Positions 36,839 to 45,469 of a DNA stretch of 64,000 nt are shown piece by piece. How positions within the stretch are numbered: the stretch's first letter is position 1; each line of letters opens with the position of its first letter. Source of the stretch: Gilvibacter sediminis (GTDB lineage Bacteria > Bacteroidota > Bacteroidia > Flavobacteriales > Flavobacteriaceae); NCBI RefSeq assembly GCF_028561565.1, contig NZ_JAQQTE010000022.1:65716-129715 (forward strand). The letters are read 5' to 3'. The position numbers were made by a program, and so were the translations under genes. A model generated the notes under the pieces. It had not been told where the DNA came from, searched no databases, and worked only from the letters and a program-made list of their open reading frames with translations.

Positions 36839-39244
36839 TTAATCTCGATTCAAATACAACCATCCGCTCAAGGTATCGAAGTTCTCATCGGCAAGAAATA
36901 AAACGTAGTAATAAACCCCAGGAGGAACGACCTCATTTGATTGGGCCAATCCGCGATTTGGAATGCCGTTCCAATGCCCAGTTTCATTACTTCCTACAAA
37001 AATAAGATTCCCCAAACGCGAATAGATCTCCAAGCGGTGATCTGGGAAAATATCCAGCAATCCTTGAATTTCAAAAGTGTCATTAATGCCGTCTGTGTTG
37101 GGTGAGAAGCCTTGTGGAATTAAAGGCGGACAGTTTTCCACGCGCAATTCAAAACTGCTAATGTCAAAACAGATCTCGTTATCTACCCTCACAAAGATCT
37201 CTTGCGGATTTGTAGTGTTTGTAAAACGCTGGGTATTTACAATTGGATTGATCCCGATCAAAGCATCGGAAGCACTGGTGTAATAGCGAATGGTCCCGCC
37301 AAATTCTTGCAGTAAAAGCTCAACCTCATTGGTTAGATCGAATTCTGCGCTGTCAAATCCTTGATCACAGGCCAATTGATTGGGCAATTCTGGCAGTTGC
37401 GGAATGCTTTGGAAATTTACATTGGATTTAAAGGTATTGTTGGTCTCATCCAACTCTTCAATGATTGAATTCCCATCTCCAAGATCATCGGCAACAGCCA
37501 GCAGACTAAAGCTATCCGGGAGCTCTGGATCCAAGATCAAACTGATCTCGATGTCAATAAAACCACCTAAAGGAACTGATGTGGGTGTATCCAAGCCTAA
37601 AATAAAGGCTCCATCTGCATAAAGGGCAATCGGAGTACCTGCGGGAAGCGGCGCGGTTCCGTCTGTATTGGAAACTCTGAGCTCAAAACTTAAGACCCTG
37701 CCACGGCAAGCAATTATAGGGTCGGGCAAACTCACTGTCGCGTCTGGCAATGGACATATTATCACTTCAATTTCAAAGGAGTCTACCACAAAACAGTCTG
37801 CATTGGCAACACGAACATATATGGTTTGCGGATTGCTTGAGGGTAAATAATTTGACGGCTCTACAATAGGGTTGTCACCAGAATTGGCATCGGCTTCGGA
37901 TTCGTGAAAGCTCAGAATCAATTCTGCGTCAATCCCCGTCATTGCTGTATTGAGGTCAAAACGTTCATCACCAACTGCATCACAGCGTTCCAAGTTTTGT
38001 GGAGTTGGAAATTCTGGAAATTTTAAAAGACGAATGGGAAGCTCGGCCTCGTTGTTGAGTTCGTTGAGCTCTGCAACGGTACTGACGCCACTGCCGTTAT
38101 CATCTGCAACAATACGCAGGTTGAATTCATTGGGGACAACATCCGGAATATTCAGCACAATACTCTGTGATTCTTGCCCGTCAATGGGGAGTTCGGTCAC
38201 GGTGGCTGCGGAGCCGATCAGCACGGCATCAGCATAAAAAGCAATTGGCGTAGCTGCCGGTAAAACGTCGGTACTGTTTTCATTGTAAATGGTAAAATCT
38301 ACCTCGAGCTGACGTATGCCACAAGCCGGGTCAACAACGCTATCAATAGTGGCAGTAGCATCTGGCAATTGGCTGTTGAGCACGGTGACAATATTGTTGA
38401 TCATCACAAAATCCTGCCCAGAGGTAAGTTGTATCACTGCAGAGGTATCGCCCGGCTCTATATTGTCTTCAATACTGTAAAAATCAATGTCCATATTGTA
38501 AAGCACGTCCGATCCCGTAAAACTGTTGGTACTGTTAAAAGCATTGTCTGCCGGATTCAACGGAGGATTACTGATCACATCTCCGTTAATAGTCAAAGTT
38601 TCTGTGACACTTAATGCGGCATCACCTTCCCAAGCCAAGAATCCGATTTTAGCGCCTTCATCGTCCAAGACATTTAGACTTTCCAGTTCTATACTGATCA
38701 TATCCGGTACACGCTCCAGACCTTCGTAGACATTGAGTTGATTGAGTGGTAGATCGGGATCCTCAAATACGATCACTATGGACCATCCCGCAAAGTTGGT
38801 TCCAGTGGGGCAATAGGTTTCAATGATCTCACTGAGGTCCAATTCCGATAGGGTATAGGTGTCACTACCAATACTCTGAACCAATTCGGTCACGTCGGTG
38901 ACTGCAGCAAAGAAGGAGCGCGCTTCATCCAATTCTAAAGCGAATGTTCTGTCCGGACGGATCTCATTGCCGTTGAGTTGAACTTCAAAATCCCCATCTC
39001 CAGAGCCAGCCCAATACAAAAGCGCATTGATCACCGTTTGATCGGGTTCTAAAAAAAGATCGGCACTAGAACTGGTGAGAATCTCGCAAGGAGCTCCGCC
39101 GCCATTCTCTGAAGTATTTAAGGTGTTACCGATAGCCGTGTAGTCAAAACGGCCGTTAAATTGATTGAGCAAACTGACTTCCTGGCCAAAGCCCAGGCAG
39201 TACCAAAAGAGCAGGAGTAGCCCTAAGGTGAATTTCAGTTTCAT
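36839..39244 (-). CDS. T9SS type B sorting-domain protein, 801 residues, with CARDB-like domains
   Basis: Signal peptide 1-20 (LLLLFWYCLGFG before QEVS). Residues 21-290 form a beta-rich domain (VINALLYWAGSGDGDFEVQL, ... GWSIVIVFEDP) I cannot name. Two CARDB-like domains follow (about 293-405 and 498-612), each with P-A-G/A-T-P-I-A-x-Y-A-D and ELNELNN/ELDETNN ends typical of this adhesion-type fold. Each CARDB is followed by one ELC/FDLT-type module (about 415-496 and 620-705). The sorting domain is at 706-801 (IPQGFSPNTDGINDTF ... TLSGWLYLNRD). A likely surface adhesin. It lies 35 bases downstream of the 900-residue gene, probably in the same transcript. Confidence 0.9.
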   Translation of the reverse strand: MKLKFTLGLLLLFWYCLGFGQEVSLLNQFNGRFDYTAIGNTLNTSENGGGAPCEILTSSSADLFLEPDQTVINALLYWAGSGDGDFEVQLNGNEIRPDRTFALELDEARSFFAAVTDVTELVQSIGSDTYTLSELDLSEIIETYCPTGTNFAGWSIVIVFEDPDLPLNQLNVYEGLERVPDMISIELESLNVLDDEGAKIGFLAWEGDAALSVTETLTINGDVISNPPLNPADNAFNSTNSFTGSDVLYNMDIDFYSIEDNIEPGDTSAVIQLTSGQDFVMINNIVTVLNSQLPDATATIDSVVDPACGIRQLEVDFTIYNENSTDVLPAATPIAFYADAVLIGSAATVTELPIDGQESQSIVLNIPDVVPNEFNLRIVADDNGSGVSTVAELNELNNEAELPIRLLKFPEFPTPQNLERCDAVGDERFDLNTAMTGIDAELILSFHESEADANSGDNPIVEPSNYLPSSNPQTIYVRVANADCFVVDSFEIEVIICPLPDATVSLPDPIIACRGRVLSFELRVSNTDGTAPLPAGTPIALYADGAFILGLDTPTSVPLGGFIDIEISLILDPELPDSFSLLAVADDLGDGNSIIEELDETNNTFKSNVNFQSIPQLPELPNQLACDQGFDSAEFDLTNEVELLLQEFGGTIRYYTSASDALIGINPIVNTQRFTNTTNPQEIFVRVDNEICFDISSFELRVENCPPLIPQGFSPNTDGINDTFEIQGLLDIFPDHRLEIYSRLGNLIFVGSNETGHWNGIPNRGLAQSNEVVPPGVYYYVLFLADENFDTLSGWLYLNRD

Positions 39245-39279
39245 AGCTCGCTGATTTTCTTAAAGATATAAATATTTCT

Positions 39280-41982
39280 TTAGCGGACGAGACTAAAGTG
39301 TGAACGTAGTTCGCGTCCATCTTCAAAGATCACGCGGAACCAGTAGTCGCTGGATGGCATTGGATTGCCGTTGTAAATACCGTCCCAACCCGGCCCGAGC
39401 GGATTGAGTCTTGTGAGCATTTTCCCATAGCGATCGTAGATATAGACTTGGGCGCCCGCTTCAAAATCTGGACGCACCCCCAAGACTTGCCAGAAATCAT
39501 TAACGCCATCGCCATTGGGCGTAAAATAGTTGGGAAAGCCTAAAACAGAGACGATCTGTTCGCTTATTCCGCAACCCAAACGGTCTCTTACATAAACGGT
39601 ATACACTCCTGGAGGAATATCGGTGAAAATGTTAGAAGTCTGATACAGCCCAGTAGGGTCATTCAAAGCAAATTCGTAATCACCCGGACCGCTGGCATTG
39701 ATCACAAGGGTGTTTGTTTCTGAAAGGTCAGTGACCTCAATACTGTCAATGGTCGCCGGGCGTGAACCAACAACGGTTATGGTTCGTCTTTTAGAGCATC
39801 CCTCTGGGTTAATGATATCCACAAAATACACACCAGCCTCATTCACGGCTATGGTTGGCGTTATCTCTCCGGTTGACCATAAATAACTGTAAGCTTCTAT
39901 CGGGCTATCATCATCGGTAATTGGTCCAACGTCTAGAGTAATAGTATCAGGAAAACTATTCAAGCAGTAGAGCTGCTCGTCTTCAGTGACAATATCGGGG
40001 AGGCCATAGACCTCCAAGAAAATGCGCGCAATTCCAAAGCAATCGTTGTCTTGCTCCAAGCGCGCGTAGATGATCTGCGTAAAGGGATCCGTATTGGTAT
40101 ATGGGCTTGTGATCGGGTTGGTCTCTGCCAGTACATCTTCTAAATTTCCGTAGAAACTCAAGCTGAGGTCCGGGGGTAAGCCATCCAGAATGCTGGCTTC
40201 CGCCAAACTTAAATCAAAGACGGTGATCCCATCTTCTGTAGCATCATCGCATTGACTTAAAAAGATGTCGTCAATCTGTTCTCCCGCTACTATTAGTTGC
40301 AGTTCTGCAATACTGCTGCATCCGGCTTGGTCAAAGACACGCGCAAAGATGGTCTGTGGATTGCTCAGGTTGGTATAGGCCGTCTCGGGTAAAGGCGATT
40401 CGTTATTCTCTGCTTGCAATAAAGTCTGATGGAAACTCACATCTAGTCCTTCTGCGCCACCAGTGAGTTCTGGTATGGCTTCGGTCAAATTGAAGACACT
40501 GAATCCGTCATTATTTCCATCGGCGTCACATTGGGTGAGCAAGCTGTCAAAGGCGTCTGGTAAGGGATTGATGACCACATTGGCCTGACCAATGATCGGG
40601 CACTCGCCATTCATTGGGTCGATCTCTACCCGATACAGCCCAGAAGTACTGACCTCCAAGTCAAAATCAGATTCGGGAAGAACTACATCGTCTAAGGTCC
40701 AAACATAGGTCGCTCCGGGAATCTCTGGGGCAATAAGCGTGAAACTGTCTCCTTCACAAAGATTCAAGGTTGTCGCTGATTCTCCGTTTTGAATGATGTC
40801 TACAGTATTTAAGAAGAGCGATTGAATGAAGGGTGGCAATCCGAAGTTACCCGTGCGCCCTCCAAGAGATACTGCGGCGCGTTGATAGTTCGCTCCAGTA
40901 CCTGGGGTGTTGGGCTCATTGATCACATCCAAAGATGCTTGATTCAAGATCACTCTATAAATACGTCCGTCAATACCCAGCTGCAAAGCTCCTGTAGAAT
41001 TATCATTGGTGCTTAAGATCGTTCGCGTGGCTGATGGGTCTGGTGCCGTGAGGTCAAACTGATATACTTCGCCAAAATCAAAACCGTCACTGTCATAAAC
41101 CCCAGCGCAGGTATAGACCAGATTGGAATCTGGAGAAAACTCCAAACCATAAGGTGAATTACCGTTTACATCCAGATCGAGTCCGCCAGAGGCAACACCT
41201 GTTGCGGTGTCAAAGTCGTATACAAACAAGGCTCCTGGAGATCCTGCATCACTGGCAGGGTTTTCATTTAAAGTGGCGTGAGCAATGGCTAATTTACTGC
41301 CGTCTGGGCTTGATTTCAAATATCCTAAAGCATTGTCTCGGTAGCCAATGAGCGGCACTTCGGGTTCTACGATGGATTCAACCGGAACTGGATTCACACC
41401 GCCGCTGCCCACATCATAAGCATAGAAGCGATCCACAAAATGAGTGATCACCCAAATGGATTCGCAGTCGGCATTGCGTACCGCTGTAATTTTCTCTGAA
41501 TTGGTAGGGAGGAGGTTGATGTTCTTTTCTGAGGTCACCACATCGCCTAAACCCCCATCGAGATCCATATTCACAGTGGAATAGTTCAAACCGCGTAGCG
41601 CGCTTGGATCATTTTCTCCAGGGAACAAACCATCCACCGTAAAAATATAATAAAGGTTGGGTTCCTGCGGATTGGGAACAATGATAGCCGATTGCGTGGA
41701 GGTGTCTTCTCCCAAGAGGCCAGAACCGTTGGGCATTACCTGATGCTCCCTATTCCAAACTAGGGTGCCGTTGGTGTAAAAAAGCAAATTCCCTGCGCTG
41801 TCGCTGATGGTAGCGCAACCTTCTAAGGTTTCCAAAGCGCCATCGGTCAAAGGAGTAGGAGGACTGGTGTTGAAATTCAATCCCGCCCTCGATCCGAAAT
41901 ACCAATTAGCAGCTTCCCCTTGCGCTTGAATATTAAGCGCACAGCCAAACAGCAGTAAGGTGAAGAATAATAGCTTTTTCAT
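39280..41982 (-). CDS. T9SS type B sorting-domain protein, 900 residues, with N-terminal propeller-like domain
   Basis: Signal peptide 1-21 (ALNIQA before QGEA). The N-terminal part (about 22-390) begins NWYFGSRAGLNFNT and runs through repeated blade-like strands (LKSSPDGSKLAIAHA, LEFSPDSNLVYTCAG), suggesting a WD40/YVTN-type beta-propeller. An Ig-like/PKD-like region (400-475), two ELC/FDLT-type modules (about 480-565 and 572-660), another Ig-like region (665-740) and a linker precede the sorting domain (815-900). That domain is of a second subtype: FPNYFTPNGDGVNDFWQV ... FSLVR, lacking the SGW-YLN ending of the other three. It leads the four-gene T9SS island. Confidence 0.9.
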   Translation of the reverse strand: MKKLLFFTLLLFGCALNIQAQGEAANWYFGSRAGLNFNTSPPTPLTDGALETLEGCATISDSAGNLLFYTNGTLVWNREHQVMPNGSGLLGEDTSTQSAIIVPNPQEPNLYYIFTVDGLFPGENDPSALRGLNYSTVNMDLDGGLGDVVTSEKNINLLPTNSEKITAVRNADCESIWVITHFVDRFYAYDVGSGGVNPVPVESIVEPEVPLIGYRDNALGYLKSSPDGSKLAIAHATLNENPASDAGSPGALFVYDFDTATGVASGGLDLDVNGNSPYGLEFSPDSNLVYTCAGVYDSDGFDFGEVYQFDLTAPDPSATRTILSTNDNSTGALQLGIDGRIYRVILNQASLDVINEPNTPGTGANYQRAAVSLGGRTGNFGLPPFIQSLFLNTVDIIQNGESATTLNLCEGDSFTLIAPEIPGATYVWTLDDVVLPESDFDLEVSTSGLYRVEIDPMNGECPIIGQANVVINPLPDAFDSLLTQCDADGNNDGFSVFNLTEAIPELTGGAEGLDVSFHQTLLQAENNESPLPETAYTNLSNPQTIFARVFDQAGCSSIAELQLIVAGEQIDDIFLSQCDDATEDGITVFDLSLAEASILDGLPPDLSLSFYGNLEDVLAETNPITSPYTNTDPFTQIIYARLEQDNDCFGIARIFLEVYGLPDIVTEDEQLYCLNSFPDTITLDVGPITDDDSPIEAYSYLWSTGEITPTIAVNEAGVYFVDIINPEGCSKRRTITVVGSRPATIDSIEVTDLSETNTLVINASGPGDYEFALNDPTGLYQTSNIFTDIPPGVYTVYVRDRLGCGISEQIVSVLGFPNYFTPNGDGVNDFWQVLGVRPDFEAGAQVYIYDRYGKMLTRLNPLGPGWDGIYNGNPMPSSDYWFRVIFEDGRELRSHFSLVR

Positions 41983-42021
41983 TGCAAAGAGGTCATGGCA
42001 GCGGCAAAATAGCAGCTGCCA

Positions 42022-42037
42022 GTTCGCTAGTGCGAAC
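42022..42037. repeat. Short inverted repeat between the T9SS island and the ABC transporter
   Basis: GTTCGC-TAGT-GCGAAC, a perfect 6-bp stem with a 4-base loop, 15 bases downstream of the permease gene stop on the minus strand and 40 bases upstream of the 900-residue gene ATG. Not followed by a clear T run on either strand; could be a weak terminator or operator. Confidence 0.35.
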
Positions 42038-42051
42038 GCCTCAGCAAGATA

Positions 42052-42897
42052 CTATAAATCTCGTTTTTTCAGGATGACCAAAGACCAATAATTGAACAAG
42101 AAGGTCCAAACCGATACAATCGCTATTTTGAATAAGGTCACGTTGTAGGTCTTGGTAAATTCTGCTCCCAATTGTGTAGCTGCAGATTGCACTGCGTTGA
42201 AACGCGTAAACGGTTCAATGATCAAGTTTTGCATACTCATCAGTGGGAAGAACTGAACTACTTGAGCGGGTAAGTCTGAATTATCCGGGAGCTTAGAGAC
42301 CATGATTCCATAGATGGCCCATTCTATGATCCACCAGATCAACAGAAATCCAAGGGCAAAAGCTGAACGTTTCACCAAGACGCCTAAGAACAGACAGAAG
42401 GAGAAGAATGCCAACAGCTTCAAGAAATAGGCAAAGACATACTCCAAGTCTCTAAAGATGATTCCAAACTCGGTGTAGTCTGAAAAGATCAGTCCTAAGA
42501 TCAAGGAAACAATGAAAATAAAGGCCGTAGATAAGGCTGCAAAAACGAAAACTGTTATGAATTTAGACAACACAAATTCGCGTTTGCTGAGTCCGTCGAT
42601 TAGGTTCTGTTTAAGCGTTCTGTGCGTGTATTCATTGGCCATCATGGATACGATCACAATGGCTAAGAACATCTTGAGCAGTGCGGCGATCCAAGTGTTG
42701 AAGTGCCAGATGAACGGAAAGTTAAAGATCCCCTGATCTGCCAAACGAAAACTAAAATCTCCGAAGTTGAATTTGATAGACGCCAAAAGCGACATTAAAG
42801 AGATCAAGATAAAGTATACGGCGGTGATTACTCGTGCCGATTTATTGTGGATGAGTTTGTGGTACTCGATTCTAAAAAGTCTAAGCATGCTGTTCAA
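42052..42897 (-). CDS. ABC-2 type transporter permease
   Basis: A 281-residue integral membrane protein with about six hydrophobic segments (near 20-39, 66-88, 110-133, 147-166, 172-192 and 255-275). The start MLRLFRIEYHKLIHNKSARVI and the motif EYTHRTLKQNLIDGLSKREFVLSKF are typical of ABC-2 permeases (gliding GldF/NosY-like and antibiotic-type exporters). The ATPase partner is encoded just upstream with a 17-base overlap, which implies translational coupling. Substrate unknown. It might be confused with the gliding GldF component, but GldF/GldG are normally adjacent and no GldG is present. Confidence 0.88.
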   Translation of the reverse strand: MNSMLRLFRIEYHKLIHNKSARVITAVYFILISLMSLLASIKFNFGDFSFRLADQGIFNFPFIWHFNTWIAALLKMFLAIVIVSMMANEYTHRTLKQNLIDGLSKREFVLSKFITVFVFAALSTAFIFIVSLILGLIFSDYTEFGIIFRDLEYVFAYFLKLLAFFSFCLFLGVLVKRSAFALGFLLIWWIIEWAIYGIMVSKLPDNSDLPAQVVQFFPLMSMQNLIIEPFTRFNAVQSAATQLGAEFTKTYNVTLFKIAIVSVWTFLFNYWSLVILKKRDL

Positions 42898-43789
42898 TTT
42901 TGGCGGTTAGTTCTAAGAATTGTTCTTCCAAGCTTTCTTTACGCTTGTCAAGTTTGGACAATACAATGCCCTCTTTGAACAACATTTCATTGAGTACGCT
43001 GGCTTCTAAAGGTTCGTTGAGGTAGGCCACTAAGGCTTCACCTTCTTCTTTTATTTTACCAAAGCTTCCGCTTCCTTCTAAGTAGGCACGCAGTCTAACC
43101 ATGTCTTCGGCTTGTAAAGTGAAGAAACCGTGACTGGCGTTCATGCCTTCTACTGGTCCGCTGTAAAGTGAAACTCCTTGACGCAAAATAACCACGTGAG
43201 AACAGACTTTTTCAACCTCGTCCAATAGGTGAGAGGCCAAAAGAATAGTAGTTCCTCCTTTGGCGATCTTTTTTATGATCTCTCTAATCTGATGGATTCC
43301 CTGCGGATCTAAACCGTTTGTCGGCTCATCCAAAATCAAGATCTCCGGGTCGTTGAGCAGGGCAGAGGCAATTGCTAAACGTTGCTTCATCCCTAAAGAG
43401 AAGGTTTTAAAGCGACTGTCCTTTCTATCCAGAAGACCGACGAGTTCCAGTTTTTCTTCGATCTTATCTTCAGAAACTCCTTTGATCTTAGCTACTAAAG
43501 CCAAGTTTTGTGCCGCACTCATGTACGGATAGAAATTTGGGCGTTCAATGATAGCACCAACGCGCTTGAGCGCATCATGGGTTGAGGTGCTGCCGTCAAA
43601 CCAGGTGAAGTCACCGGAGGTTCTGTTTACAACATTGAGTACGATTCCAAGAGTCGTTGATTTTCCACTTCCGTTAGGCCCGAGTATACCGTAAACATTG
43701 CCCTTTTCAATGGTAAAAGACAGATTGTTTACTGCGGTAAGCGGCCCAAAACGTTTGGTGAGATTGTTGAGCGTTAGGATGGGTTGCAT
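42881..43789 (-). CDS. ABC transporter ATP-binding protein
   Basis: A 302-residue ABC ATPase. Walker A is GILGPNGSGKST (about 34-45), the signature loop FSLGMKQRLAIA, Walker B EILILDEPTNGLDP and the H-loop LLASHLLDEVEKVC are all present and intact. The C-terminal part of roughly 80 residues (from 220) is the regulatory extension found in ATPases of ABC-2 exporters. It overlaps the permease gene by 17 bases. Together they probably form a two-gene exporter; the substrate is not predictable. Confidence 0.94.
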   Translation of the reverse strand: MQPILTLNNLTKRFGPLTAVNNLSFTIEKGNVYGILGPNGSGKSTTLGIVLNVVNRTSGDFTWFDGSTSTHDALKRVGAIIERPNFYPYMSAAQNLALVAKIKGVSEDKIEEKLELVGLLDRKDSRFKTFSLGMKQRLAIASALLNDPEILILDEPTNGLDPQGIHQIREIIKKIAKGGTTILLASHLLDEVEKVCSHVVILRQGVSLYSGPVEGMNASHGFFTLQAEDMVRLRAYLEGSGSFGKIKEEGEALVAYLNEPLEASVLNEMLFKEGIVLSKLDKRKESLEEQFLELTAKIEQHA

Positions 43790-43876
43790 TTATGGTTGTT
43801 TAGTAAAACTGATGTCTGTAAGACGAACCAGCCCCATAAATGTTACACGCTAAAAGGAATCCTTTGGGAATTGCCT

Positions 43877-44935
43877 TTAAGTGTTCTGTTCTCTATTGAA
43901 GTATACCAGATAATAATACATCTGACGTTCTTCATCCCAACCTTTTTCTACAAATTTGTCTGCGCTCTCTGGGTTGATGAAATCCATTTTGATCTGAATG
44001 TTGGTATCTAATTGGATCACATTCTTGATCTTTTTACGCGCTGCGGATACGGCTGTGTTCGCAATAGAAAAATCGGAGAGGTCTTCCACACTGTACTTTG
44101 GTCCACGTTCTGCCTTGTAGTGTTTGAACTCTGGGATGAGGTCTGGATTGTCAATGACCTCGTTGAGGAATTTGGTCTCTTCAAACTGATCGTTCTTGGC
44201 AAAGTGATTCACCGCGCGATTCATAAAAAGCACTTCTTCTCGTTTGTCCTCAGCAGGTAAAACGACATCCTTGGCAAAGTCTTGACAAAAACGCAGGTAT
44301 TTCTTGGTGTAGAAATTATCATCGGCCAGAGTCTCCACTCCTAAAAAGCTTTCCAACCAATAGCGCGCATCATAGCGGTTACTGTCTACACTTAAGATCT
44401 TATAGCCGGTTTCCTCTTCTACATTGAAAACAATACAACCCTTGTCTAACTTATTGAGGTTGATCCCCTGCTGCAAGTGCATTTCAAGTTGTTGTCCGCC
44501 TTCTTGAAACTGCAAGAAGTCCTGCTTTAATTCAGACTTAAAGATTCCAACACCGTCAACCTTTTGGTTGTCAATTTGCAGGTTCTCTAAGTAGGCCACA
44601 TAAACTTCTCCGTTCTTGATATGCGGATGCTCGCTTTGATTGTACAGGTGCGTAGTGATCTTGGTACTGACCTCGTGAGCATTATCTGGATTGCTCAATA
44701 GCTCTTTGACCAATTTGTACAGTTCGTGGTATTCCAGATCCACCTCATGCGTAAAGCTCAAATAACTTTCTTCTTTCTCACGGAAGGGTTTAAAGAAGAA
44801 CTCGCGGATCAAAGGGTTGAGTTCGTCAGTGAGTTTACATGGCGCGCCGGAGAGGAACAAGCCTTCTGCGCGTGATTTATTCCCTACACGGTGTAGGCTT
44901 AGTGAAGCGATCTGAGCGCTGTATAAATTGATCAT
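43877..44935 (-). CDS. 37-kDa nucleoid-associated protein (NdpA/YejK family)
   Basis: A 352-residue soluble protein of the NdpA/YejK nucleoid-associated family. The pattern IYSAQIASLSLHRVGNKSRAEG at the start, SFTHEVDLEYHELYKLV, a central IVFNVEEETGYKILSVD and FLGVETLADDNFYTKKYLRFCQDF match the family as I know it. It should bind DNA and dimerise. It is the last gene of a packed minus-strand operon, 15 bases after the pRiA4b-ORF3-like gene, an order that gives no clue to a special role. Confidence 0.82.
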   Translation of the reverse strand: MINLYSAQIASLSLHRVGNKSRAEGLFLSGAPCKLTDELNPLIREFFFKPFREKEESYLSFTHEVDLEYHELYKLVKELLSNPDNAHEVSTKITTHLYNQSEHPHIKNGEVYVAYLENLQIDNQKVDGVGIFKSELKQDFLQFQEGGQQLEMHLQQGINLNKLDKGCIVFNVEEETGYKILSVDSNRYDARYWLESFLGVETLADDNFYTKKYLRFCQDFAKDVVLPAEDKREEVLFMNRAVNHFAKNDQFEETKFLNEVIDNPDLIPEFKHYKAERGPKYSVEDLSDFSIANTAVSAARKKIKNVIQLDTNIQIKMDFINPESADKFVEKGWDEERQMYYYLVYFNREQNT

Positions 44936-44950
44936 AAGTCTAAAAGGAAA

Positions 44951-45457
44951 TTAATTCCAAGAATCGATGTCTAAAGAGTCAAAATCATCGTCTTCAAAAT
45001 CCATATCATCGTCAAAGTCACCTTCCATGGATTCACTCACAAACTCTTTGTCTGGAGCCTCTTCTGGCAATTCGCCGTGAACGTACATCAGGTTTGGATA
45101 TTGCTGACCCGGCTGTGGTTCTGCAATTTCGGCCAACTCCACCAAAAAGGTCCACATGGAGAGAAAGTCATACACGTAGATCAATTTGGTTTGATCTTCG
45201 TCAAGGACATCCTCTAATAAGGTTTCTGCCATAATACGCGTAGGATCTGGACCTTCTGACATATCAAAAAGGGCAATCTCTTCGCCTTGCTGCCAGTCAT
45301 CATCGCTGATGTAAAAAGAAGCCATTTCCTGCCCACCAAAACCAAAGGCTTGGGTGATGGCGTTATGGAAGTCTTCCATAGTGGCGTCTTGAAGGATCTC
45401 CAGATCTCTAAAGACGTCTTCTTGGGTATCTAAAATGATTCTGAATCTAAAAACCAT
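44951..45457 (-). CDS. pRiA4b ORF-3-like protein
   Basis: A 168-residue acidic protein of the IS1096 TnpR/pRiA4b ORF-3-like family (PF07929). The N-terminus VFRFRIILDTQEDVFRDLEI, TMEDFHNAITQAFGF and FYISDDDWQQGEEI are characteristic, and the C-terminus is extremely acidic (DFDDDMDFEDDDFDSLDIDSW). The family name derives from mobile elements, but there is no transposase or inverted repeat nearby and it sits in a housekeeping operon, so I treat it as a chromosomal protein of unknown function. Gap to ctaA is 12 bases. Confidence 0.82.
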   Translation of the reverse strand: MVFRFRIILDTQEDVFRDLEILQDATMEDFHNAITQAFGFGGQEMASFYISDDDWQQGEEIALFDMSEGPDPTRIMAETLLEDVLDEDQTKLIYVYDFLSMWTFLVELAEIAEPQPGQQYPNLMYVHGELPEEAPDKEFVSESMEGDFDDDMDFEDDDFDSLDIDSWN

Positions 45458-45469
45458 AAGGCCGTAAAA

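Noticed and set aside
28814-39886. Many plus-strand open frames opposite the T9SS genes
   Set aside because: They are antisense shadows of Asp/Thr/Gly-rich coding sequence, lack starts with promoter context and show no domains; the minus-strand genes explain the region fully.
42052-43789. ABC pair as the gliding-motility GldA/GldF transporter
   Set aside because: The pair lies next to the T9SS island, but no GldG-like gene is present and the sequence alone does not distinguish it from generic ABC-2 exporters; naming it gld would be unsupported.
44951-45457. pRiA4b-ORF3/IS1096 TnpR-like protein as evidence of a mobile element
   Set aside because: No transposase, terminal inverted repeats or target duplication is visible and the gene is embedded in a tight housekeeping operon; the name reflects family history only.
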